This document shows positions 27,861-37,395 of a stretch of DNA of 64,000 bases, one piece after another. How positions within the stretch are numbered: position 1 is the first letter of the stretch; every line of letters starts with the position of its first letter. The translations under genes were made by a program, and so were the position numbers. Source of the stretch: Companilactobacillus pabuli. Lineage in GTDB: Bacteria > Bacillota > Bacilli > Lactobacillales > Lactobacillaceae. The stretch is taken from assembly GCF_014058425.1 (NCBI RefSeq), contig NZ_CP049366.1, positions 806,001 through 870,000 of the forward strand, written 5' to 3'. A model generated the notes under the pieces. That model was not told the origin of the DNA. It worked only from the letters and a program-made list of their open reading frames with translations, and searched no databases.

Positions 27861-29144
27861 ATGGCTTACAAATTTAAATTACCAGAACTTGGCGAAGGGA
27901 TGGCCGAAGGTGAAATTGCTAGCTGGCTAGTTAAAGAAGGAGACACCGTAAAAGAAGATGACTCCTTGGTAGAAATTCAAAATGATAAATCAGTTGAAGA
28001 ACTACCATCTCCAGTTGCCGGAACTGTCAAACAAATTGTAGCTAAAGAAGGAGAAACAGTTGAAGTCGGCGATACTTTGATTGTTATCGATGATGGTTCA
28101 CCAGACGATGGCGATGATGAAACTGAAAAGAAGACTGAGACTAAGGAAGAAGCTAAACCCGCTGCAGCTAAAGAAGAAGCTGGACCCGCAACCGGATCAG
28201 CCAACGCTAAATATTTGGCAATGCCATCAGTTCGTCAATATGCACGTGACGAAGGTGTTGATTTGAGCCAAGTAACTCCAAGTGGTAAACATGGTCAAAT
28301 TACTAAGGCTGATGTTGACGCCTTTAAGAGTGGCAATCCACAAGCAGCTGCCCAAACTTCGACAACTGCCGCTACGAGTCCTGCTGCAGCTTCAAGCGCA
28401 CCAGCCCAACCAATTACTCCTTACAAGTCAGCAACTCCAGAATTAGAAACTCGTGAAAAGATGTCTATGACTAGAAAAGCTATTGCTAAGGCAATGCTCA
28501 ATAGTAAACACACAGCTCCTCACGTAACTAGTTTTGATGACGTTGAGGTAAGCGCTCTGATGGCCAACCGTAAGAAGTACAAAGCTATTGCTGCTGATAA
28601 AGGCATTCATTTGACATTCCTACCATATATTGCTAAAGCTCTAGTAGCTGTTTTGAAAGCATATCCAGAATTGAATGCTTCAATCGATGATTCAACAGAA
28701 GAAATCGTCTATAAGCACTATTACAATATCGGAATTGCTACAAACACAGAACATGGACTTTATGTTCCAAATGTTAAGAACGTTGATTCTAAAGGTATGT
28801 TTGAAATTGCCAAAGAAATCACTGAAAACTCACAAGCTGCTTATGACAACAAGTTGAGTATGGACAAAATGTCTGGTGGTTCAATCACTATCAGTAATGT
28901 TGGTTCAATCGGTGGTGGCTGGTTTACTCCAGTTATCAATTATCCTGAAGTAGCAATTCTTGGTGTTGGTAAGATTGCTAATGAACCTTATGTAGATGAG
29001 GACGGCAACATTCAAGTAGGTAAGATGTTGAAGTTATCATTAAGTTATGATCACAGATTGATCGATGGTGCTTTAGCTCAAAACGCTTTGAACTTATTGA
29101 AGAAGTTGTTGCACGATCCAGACATGTTATTGATGGAGGGCTAA
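27861..29144 (+). CDS. pdhC: dihydrolipoyl acetyltransferase (E2) of pyruvate dehydrogenase
   Basis: E2 forms the core of the complex and moves acetyl from lipoyl-lysine to CoA. One lipoyl domain (residues 2-78) carries the lipoylated K43 in QNDKSVEE. A Glu/Ala/Lys linker follows, then the E1/E3-binding domain (about 114-150), an Ala/Pro-rich linker and the catalytic domain from about 195, ending with the active-site DHRLIDG near 400. Having one lipoyl domain is normal for Gram-positive bacteria. Length 427. Confidence 0.97.
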   Translation: MAYKFKLPELGEGMAEGEIASWLVKEGDTVKEDDSLVEIQNDKSVEELPSPVAGTVKQIVAKEGETVEVGDTLIVIDDGSPDDGDDETEKKTETKEEAKPAAAKEEAGPATGSANAKYLAMPSVRQYARDEGVDLSQVTPSGKHGQITKADVDAFKSGNPQAAAQTSTTAATSPAAASSAPAQPITPYKSATPELETREKMSMTRKAIAKAMLNSKHTAPHVTSFDDVEVSALMANRKKYKAIAADKGIHLTFLPYIAKALVAVLKAYPELNASIDDSTEEIVYKHYYNIGIATNTEHGLYVPNVKNVDSKGMFEIAKEITENSQAAYDNKLSMDKMSGGSITISNVGSIGGGWFTPVINYPEVAILGVGKIANEPYVDEDGNIQVGKMLKLSLSYDHRLIDGALAQNALNLLKKLLHDPDMLLMEG

Positions 29145-29150
29145 TTTAAA

Positions 29151-30578
29151 ATGGCAGAAAATGTAATAGAAAAAGATACCGTTATTATTGGATCAGGCCC
29201 TGGTGGTTATGTTGCAGCAATCAGAGCTTCAGAATTAGGACAAGATGTAACAGTTATTGAAAAATCGGATACCGTCGGTGGTGTTTGTTTGAATGTTGGC
29301 TGTGTGCCTTCAAAGGCTTTGATCACAGCTGGCCACAGACTTCAACAAGCTAAGGATTCATCAACCTACGGTATTACAACTAGTGACGCTACGATTGATT
29401 TTACTAAGACACAAGCATGGAAAGATGAAAAAGTTGTTGCTCGGATGACTAATGGTGTTCAAATGCTACTCAAGAAGCATCACGTTGAGTTGATTAATGG
29501 TGAAGCATATTTGGATAGCGATACACAATTACGTGTTATGCCAAGTGGTCCTAGACAATTCATGGACAACGGTGGCGGTCAAACTATCAAGTTCAAGAAT
29601 TTGATTTTGGCAACTGGTAGTCGTCCTATTGAAATCAGAGGATTCAAATTCGATGATCGCGTAATCGATTCAACTGGTGGCTTGAATTTGAAAGAAGTTC
29701 CTAAAGAGTTCATCATTATCGGTGGTGGTTATGTCGGAACAGAGCTTGCCGGTGCTTATGCTGACCTTGGTGCTCATGTAACTATTCTTGAAGGTTCTCC
29801 AAATATCATTCCTAACTTCGAAAAAGACATGGTTTCTATCGTTAAGAAGAACCTCGAGAAAAAAGGCGTTACGATTATTACTAACGCTATGGCTAAAAAG
29901 AGTGAAAATAAGGGCGATCACGTTGATGTTACTTATGAAGTGGACGGCACTCCAACTACGATCAGTGCTGACTATTGCATGGTAACCGTCGGACGTCGTC
30001 CAAATACTGATAACTTTGGACTTGAAATGACTAATGTTAAGACAACTGACAGAGGGCTTGTTGAAGTTGATGAACAAGGCAAGACTTCAGTTGATCACAT
30101 TTATGCTATTGGTGATATCACTCCTGGACCAGCTTTAGCTCATAAGGCTTTCTTTGAAGCTAAAACTGCCGCAGGTGCTATTTCTGGTAAGAATACAGCT
30201 AATGACTACATTGGCGTTCCAGCTGTTTGTTTCACTGACCCAGAATTAGCTAGTGTTGGTTTGACTGAAAAAGATGCCAAAGATAAAGGTATCGATGTCA
30301 AAGTTGCTAAATTCCCATTTGCCGGCAACGCCCGTGCAGTCTCCTTGGATGCTGCTGAAGGATTCGTGAAATTGATTGCCCAAAAAGATACTGGAACACT
30401 TCTTGGTGGTCAAATTGTCGGACCTGGTGCTAGTGATTTGATCTCTGAATTGAGTGTTGCAATTAATTGTCAGCTAAATGCTGAAGATATTGCTCTCACA
30501 ATTCACCCACATCCAACTCTAGGTGAACCAATTCAAGAAGCTGCCGATATTTTGATTGGTTATCCAACACACATTTAA
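29151..30578 (+). CDS. pdhD: dihydrolipoyl dehydrogenase (E3)
   Basis: The flavoprotein E3 re-oxidises dihydrolipoamide with NAD+. FAD motif GSGPGGYVAA is at residues 15-24. The redox disulfide cysteines are C46 and C51 in GGVCLNVGCVPSK, the NAD motif IIGGGYVGTELA lies near 185, and the C-terminal HPHPTLGE catalytic His/Glu near 450. Length is 475. It ends the pdh operon and is followed by a strong terminator. Confidence 0.97.
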   Translation: MAENVIEKDTVIIGSGPGGYVAAIRASELGQDVTVIEKSDTVGGVCLNVGCVPSKALITAGHRLQQAKDSSTYGITTSDATIDFTKTQAWKDEKVVARMTNGVQMLLKKHHVELINGEAYLDSDTQLRVMPSGPRQFMDNGGGQTIKFKNLILATGSRPIEIRGFKFDDRVIDSTGGLNLKEVPKEFIIIGGGYVGTELAGAYADLGAHVTILEGSPNIIPNFEKDMVSIVKKNLEKKGVTIITNAMAKKSENKGDHVDVTYEVDGTPTTISADYCMVTVGRRPNTDNFGLEMTNVKTTDRGLVEVDEQGKTSVDHIYAIGDITPGPALAHKAFFEAKTAAGAISGKNTANDYIGVPAVCFTDPELASVGLTEKDAKDKGIDVKVAKFPFAGNARAVSLDAAEGFVKLIAQKDTGTLLGGQIVGPGASDLISELSVAINCQLNAEDIALTIHPHPTLGEPIQEAADILIGYPTHI

Positions 30579-30640
30579 ATCAGTCTTGCGTTTAGAAACC
30601 AAAATAGGATATTTTGTAAACTAAATAAAATGATTTGACT

Positions 30641-30669
30641 AAAAGCGATGCAATTGCATCGCTTTTTTT
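30641..30669 (+). terminator. terminator of pdh operon
   Basis: AAAGCGATGCA and TGCATCGCTTT form a perfect palindromic stem (AAAGCGATGCAATTGCATCGCTTT) followed by a run of T. Confidence 0.92.
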
Positions 30670-30701
30670 GTATAGTAGAATAAATGAAAGGGGTTATTTC
30701 A

Positions 30702-30992
30702 ATGCAAGATAATTACAGCTATCCGCTTGATGAGACTTGGAGTCAAGAAGATATCGTGACCGTAATAGATTTATATAATGCCGTCGAAAAGGCCTATGAG
30801 TCAGGTGTCAAGCGGGATGAATTTTTGCAAAAATACCGCTCGTTCCAACAAGTAGTGCCCATGAAGATGGAGCAAAAACGTCTCGACAAAGAATTTGAAA
30901 GAGAGTCGGGCTATTCAATTTATCAAGTCTTCAAACAATGTCAAAAAGCTAAAAACAGTGAGAAAGTCAGGATTCGAAATGAACGTAGATAG
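30702..30992 (+). CDS. UPF0223 family protein (YktA-like)
   Basis: A 96-residue cytoplasmic protein that resembles the UPF0223/YktA group, small helical proteins of unknown function limited to Bacilli. The start YSYPLDETWSQEDIVTVIDLYNAVEKAYE is typical. The frame opens at 30684, but that segment carries the AAAGGGG ribosome site, so ATG 30702 is preferred. Its 3' end overlaps the next gene by 14 bases. It sits between the pdh operon and the inositol-phosphatase-like gene in many lactobacilli. Confidence 0.85.
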   Translation: MQDNYSYPLDETWSQEDIVTVIDLYNAVEKAYESGVKRDEFLQKYRSFQQVVPMKMEQKRLDKEFERESGYSIYQVFKQCQKAKNSEKVRIRNERR

Positions 30993-31758
30993 TAAAAAGA
31001 TCGATGCATTTTTAGTAGAATTGTTAACTAAGGTCGGAGCCAATTTACGAGAAGATTCTATTAAAAAAATGTCCGTCGGTACGAAAAAAAATCGTAATGA
31101 TCTAGTAACTAATTTTGATAAAAAGACTGAGCAATTCGTTAATTCAGAAATTAAAAAAGCTTATCCAGAGGCTACAATCGTCAGTGAAGAAGGTTATGGC
31201 GATTTGGTTAAGGATATGTCAGGCTTGGTTTTCTTTGTCGATCCTATTGATGGTACGATGAATTTTGTGAAGCGCGGTGGCGATTTCGCTTCAATGATTG
31301 GCGCTTACATTGACGGTGAACCATTAATTGGTGCTATCATAGACGTTATGGATAATGAAATTTATCATGGTGGTAAGGAAATTGGGTTATTTATCAATCA
31401 AACACCGATTGATTCCCCAAAGGATTTACCTTTGATAGAAGGGCTAGTTGACATATCAGCTCCAATGGCTTTGGCGAATAAATTTGATGTTCAAGAAGTC
31501 GTTAAAAAGAGCAGTGGGCTAAGAGTTTATGGTAGTGCCGGAATTATTTTCGGACATCTTTTAACTGGAAAAGAAGTCATGTATATGTCATACTTAGCTC
31601 CTTGGGATTTAGCCGCTGGACGCGTTCTGTGTGAAGCAGCGGGGATGAGTGTCGTAAGTATTGACGATTCCCCAATAAATATGTTAGAATCACAAGTCGT
31701 AATAGTTGGTACTCAGAAGGTTGCTTCTGAAGCACTAAAGACACTTAAAGCGCGTTAG
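30979..31758 (+). CDS. inositol monophosphatase family protein
   Basis: A Mg2+/Li+-sensitive phosphatase fold of 259 residues. The first motif EEGYGD and the metal-binding DPIDGTMNF (near residue 87) are intact, and the second site APWDLAAG near 207 is present. In bacteria such enzymes can act on inositol phosphate, fructose bisphosphate or 3'-phosphoadenosine phosphate, and the substrate cannot be deduced here. The start at 30979 lies inside the preceding gene behind CAGGA. A longer in-frame ATG at 30895 would overlap by about 100 bases and is less likely. Confidence 0.88.
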   Translation: MNVDSKKIDAFLVELLTKVGANLREDSIKKMSVGTKKNRNDLVTNFDKKTEQFVNSEIKKAYPEATIVSEEGYGDLVKDMSGLVFFVDPIDGTMNFVKRGGDFASMIGAYIDGEPLIGAIIDVMDNEIYHGGKEIGLFINQTPIDSPKDLPLIEGLVDISAPMALANKFDVQEVVKKSSGLRVYGSAGIIFGHLLTGKEVMYMSYLAPWDLAAGRVLCEAAGMSVVSIDDSPINMLESQVVIVGTQKVASEALKTLKAR

Positions 31759-31760
31759 TG

Positions 31761-31788
31761 AACTGTGACAGTCATTCACAGTTTTTTT
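31761..31788 (+). terminator. terminator after inositol-phosphatase-like gene
   Basis: AACTGTGA (31761-31768) and TCACAGTT (31776-31783) pair perfectly with a 7-base loop and T7 following. Confidence 0.88.
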
Positions 31789-31832
31789 ATTGCAAGTAAT
31801 CTAAACACGTATTTATGGAAGGAAGAACTAAT

Positions 31833-33671
31833 TTGACTAAGAGAAGAGAAGATATTAGAAACATTGCGATCATCGCTCACGTTGACCACGGTAAAACTAC
31901 ATTAGTTAACGAAATGCTAAAACAATCAGACACACTAGGAAAGCACTACGAAATCCAAGACCGTGCGCTTGATTCAAATGCTATTGAAAGAGAACGTGGT
32001 ATCACAATCCTTTCAAAGAATACAGCTGTTGATTACAAGGGTAAGAAGATCAATATCTTGGATACACCAGGACACGCGGACTTCGGTGGTGAAGTTGAAC
32101 GTATCATGAAGATGGTCGATGGTGTATTGCTAGTTGTTGATGCATATGAAGGTACAATGCCTCAAACACGTTTTGTTTTGAAGAAAGCTTTGGAACAACA
32201 CTTAACACCAATCGTTGTTATTAACAAAATTGATAGACCAGGTGCTCGTCCTGCAGAAGTTGTTGACGAAGTACTTGAATTGTTTATCGAATTAGGTGCT
32301 GATGATTCACAACTTGATTTCCCTGTTATTTACGCTTCAGCTATCAACGGTACATCAAGTTATTCAGATGATCCTGCTAAACAAGAACACACAATGGATC
32401 CATTGTTTGACACAATTTTGAAGACAATCCCTGCACCAATCGACAACTCAGATGAACCATTACAATTCCAAGTTGCTCTACTAGACTATAACGATTACGT
32501 TGGTCGTATCGGTATTGGACGTGTCTTCCGTGGAAAGATCAAGGTTGGTGACAATGTTACTGTTATGAAACTTGACGGTTCTACAAAGAACTTCCGTGTA
32601 ACCAAGTTATTTGGTTTCATGGGCTTGAAGCGTGTTGAAATCAATGAAGCTAAAGCTGGAGACTTAATTGCTGTTTCTGGTATGGAAGATATTTTCGTTG
32701 GTGAAACTGTTACACCAGTTGACCATCAAGAAGCACTTCCATTGCTACGTATTGATGAACCAACATTGAAGATGATGTTCTTACAAAATAATTCACCATT
32801 TGCTGGCCGTGAAGGTACAGAAGTTACTGCTAGAAAGATCGAAGACCGTTTGAAGAAACAATTGCACACTGATGTTTCATTGAAGGTTGAAGATACTGAT
32901 CAAGCTGGTGCTTGGATGGTTTCAGGTCGTGGTGAACTTCACTTGTCAATCCTTGTTGAAGAAATGCGTCGTGAAGGTTTCGAATTGCAACTATCACGTC
33001 CAGAAGTTATTTACAAGACTATTGATAACCAAAAGTGTGAACCTTTCGAAGAGGTTACAATTGATACTCCTGACGAATACGTTGGTTCAGTTATCGATTC
33101 AATGGCTCAAAGAAAAGGTGACATGGAAAACATGGAAAGTACAGGAAATGGTCAAACAAAACTTATTTTCTCTGCACCTTCACGTGGTTTGATTGGTTAC
33201 TCAACAGAGTTCTTGTCAATGACTGGTGGTTACGGTATTTTGAACCACACATTCTCAGAATACAAACCAGTTGTTAAGAACTGGAACCCAGGTAGAAGAA
33301 CTGGTGCTTTGGTTTCAATTAACCAAGGTCCATCAACTACTTATTCACTACAATCAGTTGAAGATCGTGGTACATTGTTCATCGGTGCCGGTGTTGATGT
33401 TTACGAAGGTATGATCGTTGGTGAAAGTAGCCGTGATCAAGATATCGCTGTTACTGTTACAAAGGGTAAGAACCTTACAAATACTCGTGCTGCTGGTAAA
33501 GACCACGCTGCTGCAATCAAGACACCTAAGGATATGTCACTTGAACAATCAATCGAATTCCTAAACGAAGACGAACTTTGTGAAGTAACACCTAAGAGTG
33601 TTAGATTACGTAAGAAGATCTTGAACACAAACGAACGTAAGAAGTTTGACAAACAAAAGAAGAATAACTAA
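31833..33671 (+). CDS. typA: translational GTPase TypA/BipA
   Basis: An EF-G-like ribosome-binding GTPase that helps 50S assembly and stress or cold adaptation. G1 AHVDHGKTT is near residue 15, followed by the G2/G3 segments RGITI and [10 protein letters not shown] and the G4 [10 protein letters not shown]. The C-terminal domains end in a Lys-rich tail typical of BipA. The ATG at 31815 has no ribosome site. TTG 31833 has GGAAGGA nine bases upstream and yields [20 protein letters not shown], matching the usual N-terminus, so I choose it (612 residues). Confidence 0.95.
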   Translation: MTKRREDIRNIAIIAHVDHGKTTLVNEMLKQSDTLGKHYEIQDRALDSNAIERERGITILSKNTAVDYKGKKINILDTPGHADFGGEVERIMKMVDGVLLVVDAYEGTMPQTRFVLKKALEQHLTPIVVINKIDRPGARPAEVVDEVLELFIELGADDSQLDFPVIYASAINGTSSYSDDPAKQEHTMDPLFDTILKTIPAPIDNSDEPLQFQVALLDYNDYVGRIGIGRVFRGKIKVGDNVTVMKLDGSTKNFRVTKLFGFMGLKRVEINEAKAGDLIAVSGMEDIFVGETVTPVDHQEALPLLRIDEPTLKMMFLQNNSPFAGREGTEVTARKIEDRLKKQLHTDVSLKVEDTDQAGAWMVSGRGELHLSILVEEMRREGFELQLSRPEVIYKTIDNQKCEPFEEVTIDTPDEYVGSVIDSMAQRKGDMENMESTGNGQTKLIFSAPSRGLIGYSTEFLSMTGGYGILNHTFSEYKPVVKNWNPGRRTGALVSINQGPSTTYSLQSVEDRGTLFIGAGVDVYEGMIVGESSRDQDIAVTVTKGKNLTNTRAAGKDHAAAIKTPKDMSLEQSIEFLNEDELCEVTPKSVRLRKKILNTNERKKFDKQKKNN

Positions 33672-33685
33672 TAATTGATTATTTT

Positions 33686-33719
33686 AAGGGTTGGGGACAG
33701 TAGTCTTCAGCCCTTTTTG
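33686..33719 (+). terminator. terminator after typA
   Basis: AAGGGTTG (33686-33693) pairs with CAGCCCTT (33708-33715), with one G-U pair, and T residues follow. Confidence 0.8.
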
Positions 33720-33769
33720 TTTTGATTTTTTGGTTCGATTATGCGGAGTTTTTTTATCTATTTGTTTGG

Positions 33770-33778
33770 TGGTATAAT
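33770..33778 (+). promoter_or_regulatory. extended -10 promoter for ftsW-type gene
   Basis: TGGTATAAT is a perfect extended -10 element 29 bases before the GTG start. The -35 region is only a T-rich stretch. Confidence 0.6.
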
Positions 33779-33806
33779 CGTTATATCAGATTTTAGGAGT
33801 TAAAAT

Positions 33807-34985
33807 GTGAAAAAATTAAAGAAGATAGACTTATGGATCGTGATTCCATATATTCTGTTATTGGGTATAGGCATCGTAATGGTGTATTCAGCCAGTTTTT
33901 ATAATTCTTTAATGTCTGGCGGTAGCACTAATCAGTATTTGATTAAGCAGGCCATCTATGCGGTGTTGGGGATTTTTCTATGTTATGTAACTTTTATGCT
34001 GAAAGAGCGAATTCTAAAGAGTCAGCGAATTTTGAGTATAGTAATGCTGATTACAGTAGGTTCGTTGTTTTATTTGTTAGGACGCGCTTTTGTTGATCCT
34101 AGTAGTCGTGTTAATGGGGCTTCTGCTTGGATCAGTTTGAAAATATTTAACTTTCAACCCTTAGAGTTTGCCAAATTGTTTTTGATTATGTTTTTGGCAT
34201 TAGTATTGACCAATAAACAAAATCGATTGATCAGAAAACAAGGTTGGAAAGAAGTTTTTCATGAAGTTTTACAACCAATGATGATTGTTGCAGCAATTAT
34301 TATCATGGTACTTGTACAGCCAGATATTGGTGGAGCTTTGATTTTGTCGTTGATAACATTAGTATTATTAGCTTCGTCAACTATTCCAGGAAAATTAATA
34401 GCTGAGCTAAGCGGCGTTTTGTTAACAGTTTTTATTGCTGTAGTTGTTATGATCACAAAGTTTCCACCTAATTTTGTAAAAACAAATTATGCTTACCAAC
34501 GATTTTTGGCTATGCAGCATCCATTTCAATTGGAACAAAAATCTGGGGCGCAACTAGTTAATTCTTTTTATGCAATTAGTAATGGAGGATTTTTTGGTAC
34601 TGGTTTAGGAAATAGTATTCAAAAGCGTGGTTATTTACCTGAACCACACACTGATTTTATTTTGTCGATTATCAGTGAAGAATTAGGCTTAGTTGGTGTG
34701 GCTTTTATTTTAGGTTTATTGCTGATTATTATTTTGAGAATGATTTCCTTGGGTTTTCGTTCTAAAAAAACTTATAATTCATTAGTTTATTATGGTGTGG
34801 CAACGATGATTTTGGCCCAAATTATCTTAAACGTTGGTGGATTGTTAGGATTGATTCCTTTGACTGGGGTTACTTTGCCATTTATTAGTTATGGTGGGTC
34901 CAGTTTATTGATTTTATCAGTCGCGTTAGGAATCGTCTTGAACCTTGAAGCAACAACTAAGTTTGAAAAAATGAAAAAAAGGTGA
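33807..34985 (+). CDS. ftsW: FtsW/RodA/SpoVE family peptidoglycan polymerase
   Basis: A SEDS-family glycosyltransferase with about ten membrane helices in 392 residues. It polymerises lipid II with a partner class B penicillin-binding protein. The conserved PEPHTDFILSIISEELG and the GVTLPFISYGGSSLL motifs are at the C-terminal half. SEDS family membership is secure, but whether it serves division (FtsW) or elongation (RodA) is harder to judge. Its position after typA and before ylbG is the ftsW site in lactobacilli. Start is GTG 33807 with AGGAG upstream. Confidence 0.9.
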   Translation: MKKLKKIDLWIVIPYILLLGIGIVMVYSASFYNSLMSGGSTNQYLIKQAIYAVLGIFLCYVTFMLKERILKSQRILSIVMLITVGSLFYLLGRAFVDPSSRVNGASAWISLKIFNFQPLEFAKLFLIMFLALVLTNKQNRLIRKQGWKEVFHEVLQPMMIVAAIIIMVLVQPDIGGALILSLITLVLLASSTIPGKLIAELSGVLLTVFIAVVVMITKFPPNFVKTNYAYQRFLAMQHPFQLEQKSGAQLVNSFYAISNGGFFGTGLGNSIQKRGYLPEPHTDFILSIISEELGLVGVAFILGLLLIIILRMISLGFRSKKTYNSLVYYGVATMILAQIILNVGGLLGLIPLTGVTLPFISYGGSSLLILSVALGIVLNLEATTKFEKMKKR

Positions 34986-34989
34986 TTCT

Positions 34990-35256
34990 ATGTACAAAAA
35001 AGTGGAACGTCAGGCGCTGTATGTCTGGGTCTACTCACTAAAGAGGAGAAAGAAATTGCAACGTTATGGAACAATTTATTACACTTCTCCCAAAATGAAG
35101 TATGTTATGTTATACGTCAATTCGGAAAAAGCTTCAGAAGTTAGAAAAGAATTGATTTCTAAAAAATATGTCAAACGTGTGGCATTAGCTCATCGAAAAG
35201 AATTAGATGAACATTTTGTCTTAAAATCTAAGGATACTGAAGAGGAAGATCAATGA
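34990..35256 (+). CDS. YlbG family protein (UPF0298, DUF2129)
   Basis: An 88-residue basic protein of the UPF0298 group, small cytoplasmic proteins of unknown function always found beside rsmD and coaD in Bacilli. Seen are the N-terminal RQALYVWVYSLKRRKKLQRYG and a central MLYVNSEKASEVRKEL. It starts 4 bases after ftsW behind AGGTGAT and overlaps rsmD by 4 bases (ATGA), so it belongs to the same transcription unit. Confidence 0.88.
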   Translation: MYKKVERQALYVWVYSLKRRKKLQRYGTIYYTSPKMKYVMLYVNSEKASEVRKELISKKYVKRVALAHRKELDEHFVLKSKDTEEEDQ

Positions 35257-35801
35257 AGGTAGTTTCAGGTAAATTTCGAGGACTTAATTTAAAGGCAGTG
35301 CCAACTAATAACACTCGCCCAACTTCGGCCAAAGTTAAGGAAGCTGTCTTTAGCATGCTATCTCCTTACATGGTTGATGGAAATGCCCTAGATTTATTTG
35401 CTGGTACAGGTAGTTTAGGTATTGAAGCCGTTTCTAGAGGTTATGAAACAGCTTATTTAGTCGATAAAGCTTATAAAGCCATCAATACGATCAAAGAAAA
35501 CGTCGAAAAAACTCGTGAAGAAGACAGCTTTGTGGTAATTAAGTCTAGTGCGACTGAAGCTTTGAAGAAGTTTGAAGATGAAAAGATCAAATTTGATTTA
35601 GTATTTTTAGATCCGCCATATCGGATGAAGATAACAGAACAAATCATCTCTGATTTGGTCGCTAATGATCTGTTAAATGATGGGGCAATTATTGTCGATG
35701 AAACAGATTACGATATAGATCTAGAATTAGAACAGATTGAATTGATTAAAGAAAAAAGATACAAAGATACTAAAGTAGCAATGTATCGATTTGGAGGTTA
35801 A
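35253..35801 (+). CDS. rsmD: 16S rRNA (guanine(966)-N2)-methyltransferase RsmD
   Basis: A SAM-dependent Rossmann methyltransferase that modifies G966 of 16S rRNA on the 30S subunit. The SAM motif LDLFAGTGSLGIEA is near residues 43-56, and the catalytic DPPY (FLDPPYRM) near residue 127 is typical of N2-guanine and N6-adenine enzymes. Length 182 fits the family. The start overlaps ylbG. The next gene coaD begins just after the stop, and this rsmD-coaD pair is widely conserved. Confidence 0.95.
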   Translation: MKVVSGKFRGLNLKAVPTNNTRPTSAKVKEAVFSMLSPYMVDGNALDLFAGTGSLGIEAVSRGYETAYLVDKAYKAINTIKENVEKTREEDSFVVIKSSATEALKKFEDEKIKFDLVFLDPPYRMKITEQIISDLVANDLLNDGAIIVDETDYDIDLELEQIELIKEKRYKDTKVAMYRFGG

Positions 35802-35802
35802 A

Positions 35803-36294
35803 ATGTCTGAAAGAATTGGTCTTTATGCGGGAAGTTTTGATCCAATTACCAATGGTCATTTGGATATTATTCGTCGGTCAGCTAAATTATTCGACAAATT
35901 GTATGTTGTACCAATGACGAATACTTCAAAAAATTACTTATTTACGTATCAAGAGAAAAAAGCTTTTATTGAAGAAGAAATTGCTGATTTAGATAATGTT
36001 GAAATTTTTGATGGTAAAAATGAACTGTCTACTAAGTTGGCTAAGGATTTAGGAGCACATTTCTTAGTGCGTTCCATGCGTAATCCAGATGATTTTGGTT
36101 ATGAATCAGGAGTTGCTTCAATCAATAAAGTTTTGGATAAAAATATTGAAACGATATTCCTGCTAGCTAATGGCAAGTATGCTACGATATCATCATCAAT
36201 GATGAAAGAGGTAGCAAAATTTGGTGGCGATATTTCTGAATTTGTTCCTCCAGCTGTTGCCAAAGCATTGATAAAGAAGTTGAGGAAGGAATAA
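35803..36294 (+). CDS. coaD: phosphopantetheine adenylyltransferase
   Basis: CoaD transfers AMP from ATP to 4'-phosphopantetheine, the penultimate step of coenzyme A synthesis. The nucleotidyltransferase motif GSFDPITNGHLDII (residues 10-23) includes the TxGH-type signature, and ISSSMMKEVAKFGGD is near the C-terminus. An in-frame TTG at 35791 is rejected because GGAGG at 35793-35797 fits the ATG at 35803 (163 residues). Confidence 0.96.
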   Translation: MSERIGLYAGSFDPITNGHLDIIRRSAKLFDKLYVVPMTNTSKNYLFTYQEKKAFIEEEIADLDNVEIFDGKNELSTKLAKDLGAHFLVRSMRNPDDFGYESGVASINKVLDKNIETIFLLANGKYATISSSMMKEVAKFGGDISEFVPPAVAKALIKKLRKE

Positions 36295-36300
36295 TTCATT

Positions 36301-37356
36301 TTGAAGTTCAACAAAACTAGAAACAAAGTTTTTGGTGCTATTTTTATTTTCATAGTTGTGGTAGCTTTTTTCTTCTATCCAACTAAATATTATTTGGAAG
36401 TACCGGGGTCAGCTGAAGATACCTCACAGTTCGTTAAAGTGGCTGGCAAACATGACCAAAAAAAGGGTAATTTGCTATTGACCACCGTCGGAATTGTTAA
36501 TGGAACGCCATTTACACTTTTGAAATCTGTTGGCAATAACTTTGAGACTATTTATTCGCAACAAGAGTTGATGGGTGACGAAACGAATGAAGAGTACTTA
36601 CGCGTTCAACAGTATTACATGAAATCAGCTACGAACAATGCCATCCAGGCTGCATATTCTAAGGCTGATAAACCATTTACGAAAAAGTATTTGGGTGTGT
36701 ATGTCATGGATGTAATGGATAATTCTGATTTTAAGAATAAACTAGCAATTGGCGATACGATTACGTCGATCAACGGCTACCATTTCAATAATGCTGATCA
36801 ATTTATTAAGTACGTCAAAAAGCAAAACAAGAAATCAACAGTAAAAATTAAATTTACTCGTGATGGCAAGCAAAAGACTGCTAGCGGAAAATTAGTTAAG
36901 CTAGCTGATACTAAGCGCTTTGGTTTAGGAATTACTTTAACTGATAATACTGAAGCAAAAGGGAAGCCGGCTACTAAGATCGATGCGGGTAGTATTGGTG
37001 GTCCGTCGGCTGGATTGATGTTTACTTTACAAGTTTATTCACAGATTACGAACAATAATCTAAAAGCTGGTCGTACGATTGCCGGAACGGGAACTATTTC
37101 TCCCGACGGTACAGTTGGTCCAATCGGTGGGATTGAGAAAAAGGTTTATGCTGCTTCTCAAGAAGGGGCAACGATTTTCTTTGCTCCCGATGATCCGGTT
37201 ACTAAATTGATTAAGAAATATGAACCAGGCTACGTTAATAACTACCACTTAGCTTTACGTGCCGCTAAAAAAATTCATACTAAGATGAAGATCGTTCCTG
37301 TGAAGAATTTGAACGATGCAATTAATTATCTTGAAAAAACGAAACAGTCCAAATAA
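36301..37356 (+). CDS. PDZ and Lon-like (S16) domain membrane protease (YlbL/SepM-like)
   Basis: A 351-residue protein with an N-terminal membrane helix (about 9-25), a PDZ domain (about 130-205, KKYLGVYVMDVMDNSD and GDTITSING) and a C-terminal Lon-type protease domain. The catalytic Ser is in GGPSAGLMF near residue 237 and the catalytic Lys in GGIEKKVYAA near 280. Homologues include Bacillus YlbL and streptococcal SepM, which trims a competence peptide outside the cell. A signalling role here is speculation, though competence genes follow. Start TTG 36301 has AGGAAGGA upstream. Confidence 0.9.
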   Translation: MKFNKTRNKVFGAIFIFIVVVAFFFYPTKYYLEVPGSAEDTSQFVKVAGKHDQKKGNLLLTTVGIVNGTPFTLLKSVGNNFETIYSQQELMGDETNEEYLRVQQYYMKSATNNAIQAAYSKADKPFTKKYLGVYVMDVMDNSDFKNKLAIGDTITSINGYHFNNADQFIKYVKKQNKKSTVKIKFTRDGKQKTASGKLVKLADTKRFGLGITLTDNTEAKGKPATKIDAGSIGGPSAGLMFTLQVYSQITNNNLKAGRTIAGTGTISPDGTVGPIGGIEKKVYAASQEGATIFFAPDDPVTKLIKKYEPGYVNNYHLALRAAKKIHTKMKIVPVKNLNDAINYLEKTKQSK

Positions 37357-37370
37357 GGGCTGTTTTTTTT
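37343..37370 (+). terminator. terminator after ylbL-type gene
   Basis: AACAGTCC (37343-37350) pairs with GGGCTGTT (37357-37364) and eight T end the signal. The stem starts inside the last codons of the protease gene. Confidence 0.85.
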
Positions 37371-37395
37371 CGTAATTTTTTTTGAGGTGATAAAA

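Noticed and set aside
29670-30077. 135-codon minus-strand ORF inside pdhD
   Set aside because: Shadow of the pdhD gene, without a ribosome site or any recognisable domain.
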